A stretch of 64,000 bases of DNA from Prochlorococcus sp. AG-424-E18 (GTDB lineage: Bacteria > Cyanobacteriota > Cyanobacteriia > PCC-6307 > Cyanobiaceae): contig QCNC01000002.1 in NCBI GenBank assembly GCA_003210155.1, positions 123,945 through 187,944 of the forward strand. The letters are read 5' to 3'. Shown piece by piece: positions 32,605 to 44,271 of the stretch. How positions within the stretch are numbered: the first letter of the stretch is position 1; every line of letters begins with the position of its first letter. Made by a program: the position numbers and the translations under genes. The notes under the pieces are model-generated. The model was not told the DNA's origin. It saw only the letters and a program-made list of their open reading frames with translations, and searched no databases.

Positions 32605-33561
32605 TTAAGAATGAATCCAATCTACTCTTATATTTTTTCGACTATTTAAATATCTATCAATTGACATTGCGGCAATACATCCATCTGAAGCAGCAACTAC
32701 GGCTTGTTTAAATGGTGTATTTCTTATATCTCCAATAGCCCATACTCCATCAGAGTTTGTAGACATAAAGTCATCCACAATAACACCTCCGTCTTCTTTT
32801 AAAGCAATTTGATCCCCTAAAAAATCAGTAATAGGCTTTGAACCACTCATATAGACAAAAACTCCATCTAAATTTAAATTAATAGGATTTTCTTCTTGCT
32901 TATTTTTTACAACAACCCCATTCACACCCATATCATCACCCAGTATTTCCAATAATCTTGTTCTACTCCAATGTTTTATATTTGAATTATCCATCAATTC
33001 CATAGCTTCTTCATTATCTGATTTGGGATCACTTGATGTAATCCAATGCACAGTTGATGCAAATTTAGTTAGAACAGTTGCCTCTTCAATTGCCTCCTTG
33101 TTCACTCCAACAACGGCAACTTCTCTATTTTTATAAAAAGCCCCATCACATGTAGCACAATAGCTTACTCCTTTGCCAAGAAAGTCCGCTTCTCCCTTAA
33201 ATGATGCAGGCCTACCCATGGCACCACTTGCAAGTACAAGTGCTTTAGCTTTGAAAGTGCCTTCGGGTGTATAAACCATTTTCCATTCTCCACTAACATC
33301 TATTCCGAAAACTTGTGCTCTTCTATAGTCTGTACCGTATTGCACAGCCTGTTCTCTCATTAGAGTAAGTAATTTCTCCCCACTTATATCAACCGGAACA
33401 CCTGGATAATTAGCTATTTGATGAGTTATTGCTAAGGCACCAACAGATGGATTTTTATCTAAAATAACTGTCTTTAAGTTTGAACGAGATGTATAGAGTG
33501 CGCATGTACATCCTGCTGGCCCCCCTCCGATAATAACTACATCTGACTCAATGATTTCCAA
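32605..33561 (-). CDS. Thioredoxin reductase-like flavoprotein with degenerate NADPH motifs (DDOR-like)
   Basis: IIGGGPAGCTCALYTSRS FAD motif, CATCDGAFY redox motif; VVGVNKEAIEEA replaces GGGxxAxEEA, and WITSSDPKSDNE replaces HRRxxxR. Confidence 0.82.
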   Translation of the reverse strand: MEIIESDVVIIGGGPAGCTCALYTSRSNLKTVILDKNPSVGALAITHQIANYPGVPVDISGEKLLTLMREQAVQYGTDYRRAQVFGIDVSGEWKMVYTPEGTFKAKALVLASGAMGRPASFKGEADFLGKGVSYCATCDGAFYKNREVAVVGVNKEAIEEATVLTKFASTVHWITSSDPKSDNEEAMELMDNSNIKHWSRTRLLEILGDDMGVNGVVVKNKQEENPINLNLDGVFVYMSGSKPITDFLGDQIALKEDGGVIVDDFMSTNSDGVWAIGDIRNTPFKQAVVAASDGCIAAMSIDRYLNSRKNIRVDWIHS

Positions 33562-33814
33562 TTTTTAAAAACTCCTTTTTAGTAGTTAATTAGATGAGTT
33601 CTTGGTTAGAAGATATTTTTAATTAAAATACCTAAACCTTTCTATAGATATAAGTTAAAAGAAAAAAGAAAAAAAAGCATAATATAGAAACAAACTTACA
33701 TAGGAAAAACATAAAAACTAATTATCAAAATGATCAGTTACGTAAAATGTTCTTTATTAAACTATTATTAAGTCATATCGAAAAATCAATTGCCGTTGAA
33801 ACATTATATTGTTC

Positions 33815-34132
33815 ATGACCAACTCTGATTACCTTTTAAAAGCTGCCATTAAGAAAGTAACCGAAAAATTAAACGAAATATTAGTTGAAAAAATAGAAGA
33901 AGCAACAAATATTGCTCAGGGTGCTCCAGAAATTCTCAAAAAAGAATTTGATAGTTTAAAAGAATCTATAATCGAAGAAGCATCAAGACTAGAAAAATCC
34001 GAAAATATTCAAGAAAATGAATCTACAAATACTTATCAAGATTCCAAAATAAAAAAAGCTTTAAATGAAATTGAAGATATAAATAAGCAAATTGATCTCT
34101 TTAATAAATCTATAAATAATCAAATTAAATGA
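33815..34132 (+). CDS. Conserved hypothetical coiled-coil protein
   Basis: MTNSDYLLKAAIKKVTEKLNEILVEKIEEATNIAQGAPEIL; ATGA overlap with next ORF. Confidence 0.65.
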   Translation: MTNSDYLLKAAIKKVTEKLNEILVEKIEEATNIAQGAPEILKKEFDSLKESIIEEASRLEKSENIQENESTNTYQDSKIKKALNEIEDINKQIDLFNKSINNQIK

Positions 34133-35796
34133 GTTATTACATTCTTGATTATCGTTTAAAAAAATTGAAGAGGGCCTTTCTTATTTGGATAACTCTGATT
34201 TCTCTTTTAATAATTTTATGGATAGATAATATTAGATTTACAATTTTCCAGACTAAGAACAATGAAAAAAGTAGGGTCCAAATTAAAAGAGCTAGGTGGT
34301 TTACTAATCAATTAATAAAGCTTGGATCAGCATTTATTAAAATTGGACAATTATTATCAGCGAGACCTGATTTAATTCCTAATACTTGGATACAGGAATT
34401 GTCTAAATTGCAGGATCAAGTTCCTAATTTTTCATTTGCGCAAGTTGAAGAAACTATAAGAGAAGAACTAGGATCTAAGTTTGATGAAATAGATCAAATA
34501 ATACATGATCCGGTTGGATCAGCATCACTAGCTCAGGTTCATATGGCGACTTTAAAAGATGGTAAGAAAGTAGTATTTAAAGTTCAAAGACCTAATTTAA
34601 AAGAATTATTTATTATCGATTTAGGAATAATGCAGCAAATAGCAGGATTATTGCAGAAAAATAAGAATTGGAGTAGAGGTAGAAACTGGATTGAGATTGC
34701 TAGAGAGTGTAGGAAAGTTCTCATGAAGGAGCTTGATTTTAATTGTGAAGCACAATATGCAGCAAGATTTAGACAGCAATTTCTTGATGATGAAAATGTT
34801 GAAGTTCCTGAAGTAATTTGGGATATGAGCAGTGAAAAAGTCCTTTGTTTAAGTTATCTAGAAGGAACAAAAATAAGCGATTTAGAAAAATTACAATCAC
34901 AAGAAATTGATTTACCTAAAATTGCAGAAATAGGCGCCATCAGTTATTTAAAACAATTAGTAAATTACGGTTTTTTTCATGCAGACCCTCATCCAGGGAA
35001 TCTAGCAATTTCAAATCAAGGTAAATTAATTTTTTATGATTTTGGAATGATGGGCAATATCTCAAATAATCTTCAAACAAGGTTAGGGGGGATGGTTAAG
35101 GCTGCTGCTTTAAGAGACGCCTCATCACTTGTCAGTCAATTACAACAAGCTGGGCTAATTTCAAAAGATATTGATGTAGGACCAGTCAGAAGATTGGTCA
35201 GATTGATGCTTAAAGAAGCCTTAACTCCGCCATTTAGTCCTAATATTATTGAAAAATTATCTGGAGATTTATACGAACTGGTTTATGAAACGCCATTTCA
35301 ACTGCCAGTAGATTTAATCTTTGTGATGAGAGCTTTATCAACTTTTGAAGGAGTTGGTAGAATGCTTGATCCAGGGTTTAACCTTGTATCAGTTACCAAG
35401 CCTTATTTAATAGAACTTATGACTTCAAATAATCAAAGTCCCAACGATTTAATTAACCAATTTGGAAGGCAAGTAGGTGAACTAGGATCCAAAGCTGTTG
35501 GAATTCCCAAAAGAATAGATGAAAGTTTAGAGAGATTAGAACAGGGCGATTTACAATTGCAAATAAGAATGGGAGAGTCTGATAGGCAATTCAAAAAAAT
35601 GTTTACGGCTCAAAAAACCTTAGGCCATTCAATTCTAATAGGAAGCTTATCAATTGCATCTGCTTTACTTGTAACCAATAAACAAAATAATTTTGCATTG
35701 TTGCCACTTATTTTTGCACTACCAATAAGTATTGATTGGATAAAGTGCCAATTAAGTATGAGAAAAGGCTCACGTTTAGAAAAACTTAAGCGCTAA
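34129..35796 (+). CDS. ABC1/UbiB-family atypical kinase
   Basis: LGSAFIKIGQLLSARPDLIP (KxGQ), PVGSASLAQVHMA, FHADPHPGNLAI, FYDFGMMG. Confidence 0.92.
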   Translation: MSYYILDYRLKKLKRAFLIWITLISLLIILWIDNIRFTIFQTKNNEKSRVQIKRARWFTNQLIKLGSAFIKIGQLLSARPDLIPNTWIQELSKLQDQVPNFSFAQVEETIREELGSKFDEIDQIIHDPVGSASLAQVHMATLKDGKKVVFKVQRPNLKELFIIDLGIMQQIAGLLQKNKNWSRGRNWIEIARECRKVLMKELDFNCEAQYAARFRQQFLDDENVEVPEVIWDMSSEKVLCLSYLEGTKISDLEKLQSQEIDLPKIAEIGAISYLKQLVNYGFFHADPHPGNLAISNQGKLIFYDFGMMGNISNNLQTRLGGMVKAAALRDASSLVSQLQQAGLISKDIDVGPVRRLVRLMLKEALTPPFSPNIIEKLSGDLYELVYETPFQLPVDLIFVMRALSTFEGVGRMLDPGFNLVSVTKPYLIELMTSNNQSPNDLINQFGRQVGELGSKAVGIPKRIDESLERLEQGDLQLQIRMGESDRQFKKMFTAQKTLGHSILIGSLSIASALLVTNKQNNFALLPLIFALPISIDWIKCQLSMRKGSRLEKLKR

Positions 35797-35801
35797 AAAA
35801 A

Positions 35802-37097
<1,296 letters not shown>

Positions 37098-37246
37098 TTA
37101 ATCATTACTATTTAAATCCTATTAATAGCTGAACTATTTGGCTAATATCTGAAATATATTTGTTAACCAACTATAGTTACTAATTTTATAAGAGCTTAGA
37201 TATTATTTAACGTTTTTTTTCATTCTAAAGTCTCCGCAAATCCTCT

Positions 37247-37295
37247 CATCTAAATAATTTTCAAATTCATCTTACAATTTGAAAATTATTGGATG
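37247..37295. repeat. Perfect 15-bp inverted repeat (extended hairpin) upstream of clpB2
   Basis: CATC-ta-AATAATTTTCAAATT-catcttac-AATTTGAAAATTATT-g-GATG. Confidence 0.7.
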
Positions 37296-37356
37296 ATTAT
37301 TAATGCAGATCCTATTTAGAATATTAATTAATAATCAACTATAGTTTTTATAGTTT

Positions 37357-40122
37357 ATGAGAGAAACACTTACATCCAGTCCTGAACTATTTAGCGATAT
37401 TAGTTGGAATCTTCTTTTATTAGGGGAGGAAACCGCAAAAAAATGGGATCATAGCGAATTTAATATTGAACACATAATTCATACATTGTTCTCATCAAGT
37501 GAATTCTTTGCCTTCATTGAAAAATTATCAATCGACCAAGATACAGTTTTAGACATAACAGAAGATTTTTTAGAAGAGACACCAACAAATGAGTCAGATA
37601 TTTTTACTATCGGAGAAGATTTAGAAATTTTATTAGATAACGCGAATCAGATTAAAACTCAATGGGGATCGAGATTAATAGAAATCCCTCATTTACTAAT
37701 TGCTCTTGGAAGAGATTTAAGAATTGGAAATTATGTTTTTGAAGAAGGAAACCTTTCAATGGAAAAATTAGAGGAAGAATTAAAGTTTTTCCCAAATATT
37801 AATCAACCAAAAGATTCTTTTAATTATGGGAATGTAATTGAAATAAATAATCAATCTAATTTTGAATCAAATAAAGAGACTAACGAGACTTTTGTAAAAG
37901 AAGAAAAATTTAAAAAAGCTATTGTTCCATTACCGAAAAGTGAACTTCAAATTGAAACCAAAAAACAAGTTGTAAAAGATGAAAATGCTCTTTCAATTTA
38001 TGGAAAAGATTTAACAGAATCAGCTAAAAAAGGCTTACTGGATCCCGTATTAGGAAGAGAAAATGAGATCAATAATTTAATGAGGGTACTCTGCAGAAGA
38101 AACAAAAATAACCCTATACTTATTGGCAATCCTGGAGTTGGTAAAACCTCAATTGCAAAATTACTTGCTCAATTAATTGTAGACAAAAAAGTTCCTGATA
38201 CTTTAAAAGACTTAAAAATTATTTCACTTGACTTAGGTGCAATAGTTTCTGGGACCAAATTTAGAGGTCAACTAGAAGAAAGACTAAGCTTAATAATGCA
38301 GGAACTAAATAATCCAAACCAAGGAATGATTCTATTTATTGATGAAATTCACTCAATATTAAGTTCTGACAGATCTTCTACCGACATCAGTAATATCTTA
38401 AAACCTTTATTAGCTGAAGGAGAGCTTAGATGTATCGGTACAACAACACCTGAGAAATTTCGTGAAACTATTGAAAAAGATCAGGCATTAAATAATTGCT
38501 TTCAAAAGATAGCTGTAAATGAACCTTCAGTAGAATTAAGCGCAAAAATATTACAAGGGATCAAAAAGAAATATGAATCACATCATGGCATAAAAATTTC
38601 TGAAGAGGCTGTAAACTATTCTGCAAAATTAGCCGATAGATACATCAGTGATAAATGTCTCCCTGATAGTGCAATAGATTTAATTGATGAAGCAGCTGCA
38701 CAGTTGAAAATTGAATCTAATAATATGCCTCAAATCATTCTCCAACAAGAAAAAAAACTTAATACTATTAATGAAAAATTGAATAATTTGCAAGGAGAAA
38801 ATATCGAAGCTCAAGAAAAACTATTGAATAATAGACAACAATCAGAGGCAAAATTGAACGTTCTTTTGGAAAATTGGAACAATTTACGTGAAGAAATGGA
38901 GGAATTATCTATTTTAATGAAAGAAGAAGATAAGCTAACCAAACAAATTAAAGATAAATCAAATCGCGAAATTGAAAATGATCTTGATTATTTAGAAAAG
39001 CTTGAAGAAGAGTTAAGTGAAATAGAGAATGACATACAGAAACTTGAAGAGAACTTTAATAAAATAAAGAAAAATAGAAATTTCCCTTTTAGATATCAAG
39101 TTGAACCTGATGATATTGCAGATGTTATATCAAAAATCACAGGTATTCCGATTTCTAAAGTAGTTTCAAATGAACGTAAAAAATTAGTCAATCTAGAAAC
39201 AGAACTAAGTGAAAAAGTTATTGGACAAGAAAAAGCCATAGAAGCTGTTTCTGCTGCAATTAGAAGAGCTCGAGTTGGCATGAAAAGTCCTAAAAGACCT
39301 ATTGGGTCTTTTTTATTTATGGGTCCTACCGGTGTTGGTAAAACAGAATTAGCAAAATCTCTTGCAACAGTTTTATTTGATGAAGAAGACGCACTTTTAA
39401 GATTAGATATGAGTGAATATATGGAGAAAAATGCCGTAGCAAGACTTTTAGGAGCTCCCCCAGGTTATGTTGGTTATGAAGAGGGAGGTCAATTAACTGA
39501 AGCTGTAAGACGTAAACCCTATTCAGTAATACTTCTTGATGAGATAGAAAAAGCACATGCAGAAGTATTTAATATCCTTTTGCAAGTCTTAGATGAAGGA
39601 AGATTAACGGACTCTCAAGGAAGGACCGTAGATTTCAAAAATACGGTAATCATTATGACAAGTAACCTAGCTGGTAATTCTATACTGGAGTATTCACAAA
39701 AGATTTCTAAAAGTGAGGGAAAGTTAGAAAAAGATCTACAAACTCTTGATGATGCAATTAGTAATGCATTGTCTTCGATTTTTAGACCTGAATTTTTAAA
39801 TAGAATTGACGAAGTGGTAAAGTTTGATCCATTATCTATTGATGAACTTCAAAAAATAATCATTCTACAAACAGAAGATTTAAAGAACCTGCTACTTGAG
39901 CAGAAAATAAATATTGCTATAGACAAAAAAGTTATCAACAAAATTGCAAACGATTCTTACGAACCTGAATATGGTGCTAGGCCACTTAGCAGGGAACTTA
40001 GAAGACAAATAGAAAATCCCTTGGCTGCAAAACTTTTAGAGGATAACTTCAAAAATAAAAAAAATATAACAATTAAACTTAACCCTGCTAAAAAAGATGA
40101 GATCGTTTTCAAACCTAGCTGA
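37357..40122 (+). CDS. clpB2: AAA+ ClpB-type chaperone (ClpB2-like)
   Basis: Two Walker A sites (GNPGVGKTS, GPTGVGKTE), Walker B sites, and PFRYQVEPDDIADVISKITGIPISKV linker. Confidence 0.88.
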   Translation: MRETLTSSPELFSDISWNLLLLGEETAKKWDHSEFNIEHIIHTLFSSSEFFAFIEKLSIDQDTVLDITEDFLEETPTNESDIFTIGEDLEILLDNANQIKTQWGSRLIEIPHLLIALGRDLRIGNYVFEEGNLSMEKLEEELKFFPNINQPKDSFNYGNVIEINNQSNFESNKETNETFVKEEKFKKAIVPLPKSELQIETKKQVVKDENALSIYGKDLTESAKKGLLDPVLGRENEINNLMRVLCRRNKNNPILIGNPGVGKTSIAKLLAQLIVDKKVPDTLKDLKIISLDLGAIVSGTKFRGQLEERLSLIMQELNNPNQGMILFIDEIHSILSSDRSSTDISNILKPLLAEGELRCIGTTTPEKFRETIEKDQALNNCFQKIAVNEPSVELSAKILQGIKKKYESHHGIKISEEAVNYSAKLADRYISDKCLPDSAIDLIDEAAAQLKIESNNMPQIILQQEKKLNTINEKLNNLQGENIEAQEKLLNNRQQSEAKLNVLLENWNNLREEMEELSILMKEEDKLTKQIKDKSNREIENDLDYLEKLEEELSEIENDIQKLEENFNKIKKNRNFPFRYQVEPDDIADVISKITGIPISKVVSNERKKLVNLETELSEKVIGQEKAIEAVSAAIRRARVGMKSPKRPIGSFLFMGPTGVGKTELAKSLATVLFDEEDALLRLDMSEYMEKNAVARLLGAPPGYVGYEEGGQLTEAVRRKPYSVILLDEIEKAHAEVFNILLQVLDEGRLTDSQGRTVDFKNTVIIMTSNLAGNSILEYSQKISKSEGKLEKDLQTLDDAISNALSSIFRPEFLNRIDEVVKFDPLSIDELQKIIILQTEDLKNLLLEQKINIAIDKKVINKIANDSYEPEYGARPLSRELRRQIENPLAAKLLEDNFKNKKNITIKLNPAKKDEIVFKPS

Positions 40123-40183
40123 GGAGGAAATCAATAAGCTAAAATAAAAACTAAAGCATAAAGCTTAATTTAAAAAAAATTTT

Positions 40184-40426
40184 GTGACAAGTCCTACTAC
40201 TAATAAAGAACCTCTAAAAAAGGATTCTCCTGAAGTTGAAGAGCCTAAAAAAAAGAATAATTTTTTTAGATCTACCTACGATGAGCTTAAACTTGTCGTG
40301 TGGCCTAACAAACAACAACTTTTTAGCGAATCAGTAGCAGTTATAATTATGGTATCTTTTTCTGCTGCAGCCATTGCTTCTGTTAGCAGATTCTATGGAT
40401 GGGCAGCCTCGCAAATTTTTGGTTGA
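40184..40426 (+). CDS. secE: Preprotein translocase subunit SecE
   Basis: FFRSTYDELKLVVWPNKQQLFSESVAVIIMV directly upstream of nusG; GTG start. Confidence 0.92.
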   Translation: MTSPTTNKEPLKKDSPEVEEPKKKNNFFRSTYDELKLVVWPNKQQLFSESVAVIIMVSFSAAAIASVSRFYGWAASQIFG

Positions 40427-40477
40427 ATCATCTCCCGAATATCCATTAATAAAGATCTTATTTAAGCTTCCAGAAAA

Positions 40478-41089
40478 ATGAGTAATGAATTAACTACAAA
40501 CCTTGCTTCTTCAAAAGCAAATACAAGCATAGCAAGATGGTATGCAGTTCAAGTAGCATCAAGCTGTGAAAAAAAAGTAAAAGCGACTCTTGAGCAGAGA
40601 TCAGTAACTTTAGGTGTTAATAATAGAATCATTGAAATTGAAATTCCCCAAACTCCAGGAATTAAATTAAAAAAAGATGGAAGCAGACAAACTACTGAAG
40701 AAAAAGTTTTCCCAGGTTATGTCCTGGTAAGAATGATTTTGGATGAAGATACAATGATGGCTGTTAAAAGCACTCCAAATGTAATTAACTTTGTTGGTGC
40801 TGAAGACGGTAGAGGTAGCGGAAGATCGCGAGGTCATATCAAACCTCGACCATTATCAAGACAAGAAGTTAATAGAATCTTTAAGCGCGCATCAGAGAAA
40901 AAAGCTGTAATCAAATTAGATATTGAAGAAAAAGATAGAATCATTGTAACTAGTGGTCCATTCAAGGATTTCCAGGGAGAAGTTATAGAAGTTTCCGGAG
41001 AAAGAAATAAATTAAAAGCATTACTTTCAATATTTGGGCGCGAGACTCCTGTAGAATTAGAATTCTCCCAAATCAATAAACAAAATTAA
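40478..41089 (+). CDS. nusG: Transcription antitermination factor NusG
   Basis: RWYAVQVASSCEKKVKATLEQR, VFPGYVLVRM, GPFKDFQGEV KOW. Confidence 0.96.
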   Translation: MSNELTTNLASSKANTSIARWYAVQVASSCEKKVKATLEQRSVTLGVNNRIIEIEIPQTPGIKLKKDGSRQTTEEKVFPGYVLVRMILDEDTMMAVKSTPNVINFVGAEDGRGSGRSRGHIKPRPLSRQEVNRIFKRASEKKAVIKLDIEEKDRIIVTSGPFKDFQGEVIEVSGERNKLKALLSIFGRETPVELEFSQINKQN

Positions 41090-41156
41090 TTTCTAATTGT
41101 TCTTGTTTATCGAGTAAAATTATGATTTTCTACTCCAGCTTAAATTCTCTAATCTA

Positions 41157-41582
41157 ATGGCAAAAAAAATTGTTGCAGTTATCAAGCTTGCTCTACAAGC
41201 AGGCAAAGCAAATCCTGCTCCTCCTGTAGGGCCAGCTTTAGGACAACATGGTGTCAATATCATGGCATTTTGCAAAGAATACAACGCAAGGACACAAGAT
41301 AAAGCAGGTTTTGTAATTCCAGTCGAGATTTCTGTTTTTGAAGATAGAAGCTTTACTTTTATCACAAAAACACCCCCTGCTTCCGTATTAATAACAAAAG
41401 CAGCTGGTATAGAGAAAGGTTCAGGTGAATCCGCAAAAGGTTCTGTTGGGAATATAAGTAAAGCTCAATTAGAAGAAATAGCCAAAACTAAGCTTCCTGA
41501 TCTAAACTGTTCTAGTGTTGAATCAGCAATGAAAGTTATTGAGGGTACTGCTCGTAATATGGGCGTCTCTATCACTGATTGA
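41157..41582 (+). CDS. rplK: 50S ribosomal protein L11
   Basis: [35 protein letters not shown]. Confidence 0.98.
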   Translation: MAKKIVAVIKLALQAGKANPAPPVGPALGQHGVNIMAFCKEYNARTQDKAGFVIPVEISVFEDRSFTFITKTPPASVLITKAAGIEKGSGESAKGSVGNISKAQLEEIAKTKLPDLNCSSVESAMKVIEGTARNMGVSITD

Positions 41583-41648
41583 ATTCAATACACAATTTCT
41601 CACTATTTAGGGGAGGTTAGTTAATAACCGTTTGCACCCAATATTATC

Positions 41649-42356
41649 ATGAAAAAACTATCTAAAAGAATGGCGTCTCTATCAACAAAGATAGAAGATC
41701 GCATTTACGCACCACTTGAAGCTCTAAGTATTATCAAGGAAAATGCTAATGCAAAATTTGATGAAACTATTGAAGCACATATACGGCTAGGTATTGATCC
41801 AAAATATACTGATCAACAATTAAGGACCACTGTTGCATTACCACATGGTACTGGCCAAAGTATCAAAATTGCAGTAATTACAAGCGGTGAGAATGTATCG
41901 AAAGCTAAGGCTGCTGGTGCAGATTTATTTGGCGAAGAAGATCTTGTAGAAAGCATCAATAAAGGAAATATGGAGTTTGATCTACTTATTGCAACTCCAG
42001 ATATGATGCCAAAGGTTGCAAAATTAGGAAGAGTTTTAGGACCTAGAGGTTTAATGCCTAATCCTAAAGCTGGGACAGTAACTAATGACATTGCTAATGC
42101 AATAAAAGAATTCAAAGCTGGTAAGCTCGAATTTAGAGCAGATAAGGCTGGAATCGTTCATGTCCGCTTTGGAAAAGCAAGTTTCACAAAAGAGGCTCTA
42201 TTTGACAACTTAAAAACCTTACAAGAATCAATTGATAAAAATAAACCAAGTGGAGCTAAAGGAAAGTATTGGAAAACTTTTTATGTAACTTCAACAATGG
42301 GGCCTTCAGTTCAATTAGACATAAATGCTGTACAAGATTACCAACCTGAAGGTTAA
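41649..42356 (+). CDS. rplA: 50S ribosomal protein L1
   Basis: [21 protein letters not shown]. Confidence 0.98.
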   Translation: MKKLSKRMASLSTKIEDRIYAPLEALSIIKENANAKFDETIEAHIRLGIDPKYTDQQLRTTVALPHGTGQSIKIAVITSGENVSKAKAAGADLFGEEDLVESINKGNMEFDLLIATPDMMPKVAKLGRVLGPRGLMPNPKAGTVTNDIANAIKEFKAGKLEFRADKAGIVHVRFGKASFTKEALFDNLKTLQESIDKNKPSGAKGKYWKTFYVTSTMGPSVQLDINAVQDYQPEG

Positions 42357-42379
42357 CGCTTTGTAGTATAATTTAAATT

Positions 42380-42530
42380 GCAATAATACGGCCAAAGAAA
42401 GTAGGTTGATTTAGTTATTCTAAATTTTTAATTCCTACCGAGGATTCGTCTTAAATTATTTCTTTTTGGATCTAATAAAAGCGGCCTCTTTAAAAGAACT
42501 TTGCCGCATTTCCTGCTCTCCCTAAATTAC
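42380..42530 (+). ncRNA. Putative ribosomal protein L10 leader (rplJ mRNA leader)
   Basis: 190-nt gap before rplJ containing a conserved-looking leader (gtaggttga...cctaccgaggattcgtctt...aaagcggcctctttaaaagaactttgccgc); position and elements fit the L10-leader class. Confidence 0.65.
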
Positions 42531-42546
42531 GATCCAAAAATTATCA

Positions 42547-43074
42547 ATGGGCCGAACACTAGAGAATAAGCAAAAAATCGTTACTGAGATTAAATCTCTT
42601 TTAGACGACTCGGAAATGGCTGTAGTTCTTGACTATAAAGGTTTAACTATCAAAGAGATGTCAGATTTGCGATCTAGATTGCAAACAACTAACGGCATCT
42701 GCAAAGTTACTAAAAATTCATTAATGCGCAAAGCTATTGATGGAGACAGTAATTGGAGAGATCTTGAATCTTTACTGACCGGAACAAATGCTTTTGTGTT
42801 AATTAAAGAAGATGTTGGTGGTGCTGTAAAAGCAATCCAATCTTTTCAAAAAGACACCAAAAAATCCGAGACCAAAGGAGCTTTATTTGAGGGCAGACTT
42901 CTTAGCGATTCTGAAATAAAAGAAATTGCAAGTCTTCCATCTAAAGAAGTATTGATGGCAAAAATTGCTGGCGCTCTAAATGCCATAGCAACAAAAATTG
43001 CGATCTCTATCAATGAAGTGCCTTCTGGACTTGCTAGATCACTTAAACAACATTCTGAAAAATCAGAATCTTAA
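42547..43074 (+). CDS. rplJ: 50S ribosomal protein L10
   Basis: [22 protein letters not shown]. Confidence 0.97.
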   Translation: MGRTLENKQKIVTEIKSLLDDSEMAVVLDYKGLTIKEMSDLRSRLQTTNGICKVTKNSLMRKAIDGDSNWRDLESLLTGTNAFVLIKEDVGGAVKAIQSFQKDTKKSETKGALFEGRLLSDSEIKEIASLPSKEVLMAKIAGALNAIATKIAISINEVPSGLARSLKQHSEKSES

Positions 43075-43102
43075 ATCAAAACCCTAATTAACTTTTAAGA
43101 AA

Positions 43103-43498
43103 ATGTCCGCAAAAACTGAAGAAATTCTTGAATCATTAAAATCTTTATCACTTTTAGAAGCGTCTGAGCTTGTAAAGCAAATTGAAGAGGCTTTTGGTGT
43201 ATCTGCTGCAGCTTCTGCAGGTGTAGTAATGGCAGCTCCAGGAGCAGCTGGCGGTGACGCAGATGGTGGCGCTGCTGAAGAAAAAAATGAATTTGATGTA
43301 GTTCTCGAAAGCTTTGATGCAGCTGCAAAAATCAAAGTACTTAAGGTTGTAAGAAATGCAACTGGTCTAGGTCTTGGCGATGCAAAAGCACTTGTTGAAT
43401 CTGCACCAAAAACAGTAAAAGAAGGAATTGCTAAAGCAGATGCTGAATCTTTAAAGAAAGAGATTGAAGAAGCTGGCGGTAAAGTTACACTTAAGTAA
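43103..43498 (+). CDS. rplL: 50S ribosomal protein L7/L12
   Basis: [42 protein letters not shown]. Confidence 0.98.
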   Translation: MSAKTEEILESLKSLSLLEASELVKQIEEAFGVSAAASAGVVMAAPGAAGGDADGGAAEEKNEFDVVLESFDAAAKIKVLKVVRNATGLGLGDAKALVESAPKTVKEGIAKADAESLKKEIEEAGGKVTLK

Positions 43499-43512
43499 GA
43501 ATACATTTTTTC

Positions 43513-43537
43513 AAGCCGATAACCTTATTATCGGCTT
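43513..43537. repeat. Perfect 10-bp inverted repeat between rplL and rnhA
   Basis: AAGCCGATAA-cctta-TTATCGGCTT; no clear U tract, so possible attenuating or weak terminator hairpin. Confidence 0.6.
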
Positions 43538-43545
43538 CAAAAATT

Positions 43546-44265
43546 ATGAATAGTGATAGTATTGCGATTGAAGCTGCAACGGATGGAGCCTGCAGTGGTA
43601 ATCCAGGCCCAGGTGGTTGGGGCGGTTTAATAATTTTTGAGGATAACAGCGAATTAGAAATAGGTGGTTCCGAGCAAAATACTACTAATAATAGAATGGA
43701 GCTCACTGCTGCTATAAAAACTCTTGAGAAATTAAAAACCTACAAATTAAAAGAGAACTTTAAACTAAGAACTGATAGTAAATATGTCATAGAGGGTTAT
43801 ACAAAATGGATTATTAATTGGAAGAAAAATGGATGGAAAACCAGTTCAGGAAAACCTGTTCAAAATCTTGATCTATGGCAAAAAATTGATCAATTAAGAA
43901 TTAATGGCCTAATAATGGAATATGTTAAAGGTCATAGCGGGGATACAAAAAATGATAGGGTTGATAAAATTGCAACTAATTACAGCAAAGGTATATCTAT
44001 AGAAAGTAACTTAAAAAGAGTAGAATCATCAGTTGATTTTTTTGAAAAAAATGCACCTGCAGAAATTCAGCAATTATTTTCCCGCAATGAATTAATTCAA
44101 AAATTTGCAGAAAAAAAGTATCTTTTAAGTTCACCTGAACTAGACACGTTATTAGGTGATGAAAACCACTTAAAGATAAAACAATATTCACTTTTTGAAT
44201 GGCGTAATTGGAGATTGATTCCTAAAGATAAAAAATATTGGATAATAGAAAAAAAAGAAGCCTAA
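43546..44265 (+). CDS. rnhA: Ribonuclease HI with C-terminal extension
   Basis: [43 protein letters not shown]. Confidence 0.94.
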   Translation: MNSDSIAIEAATDGACSGNPGPGGWGGLIIFEDNSELEIGGSEQNTTNNRMELTAAIKTLEKLKTYKLKENFKLRTDSKYVIEGYTKWIINWKKNGWKTSSGKPVQNLDLWQKIDQLRINGLIMEYVKGHSGDTKNDRVDKIATNYSKGISIESNLKRVESSVDFFEKNAPAEIQQLFSRNELIQKFAEKKYLLSSPELDTLLGDENHLKIKQYSLFEWRNWRLIPKDKKYWIIEKKEA

Positions 44266-44271
44266 TTTTTT

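Noticed and set aside
41813-42115. 100-aa minus ORF opposite rplA
   Set aside because: Shadow ORF of a highly conserved ribosomal protein gene.
43084-43506. 140-aa and 77-aa antisense ORFs opposite rplL
   Set aside because: Ala/Ser/Pro-rich and His/Leu-rich shadow translations of the L7/L12 coding strand.
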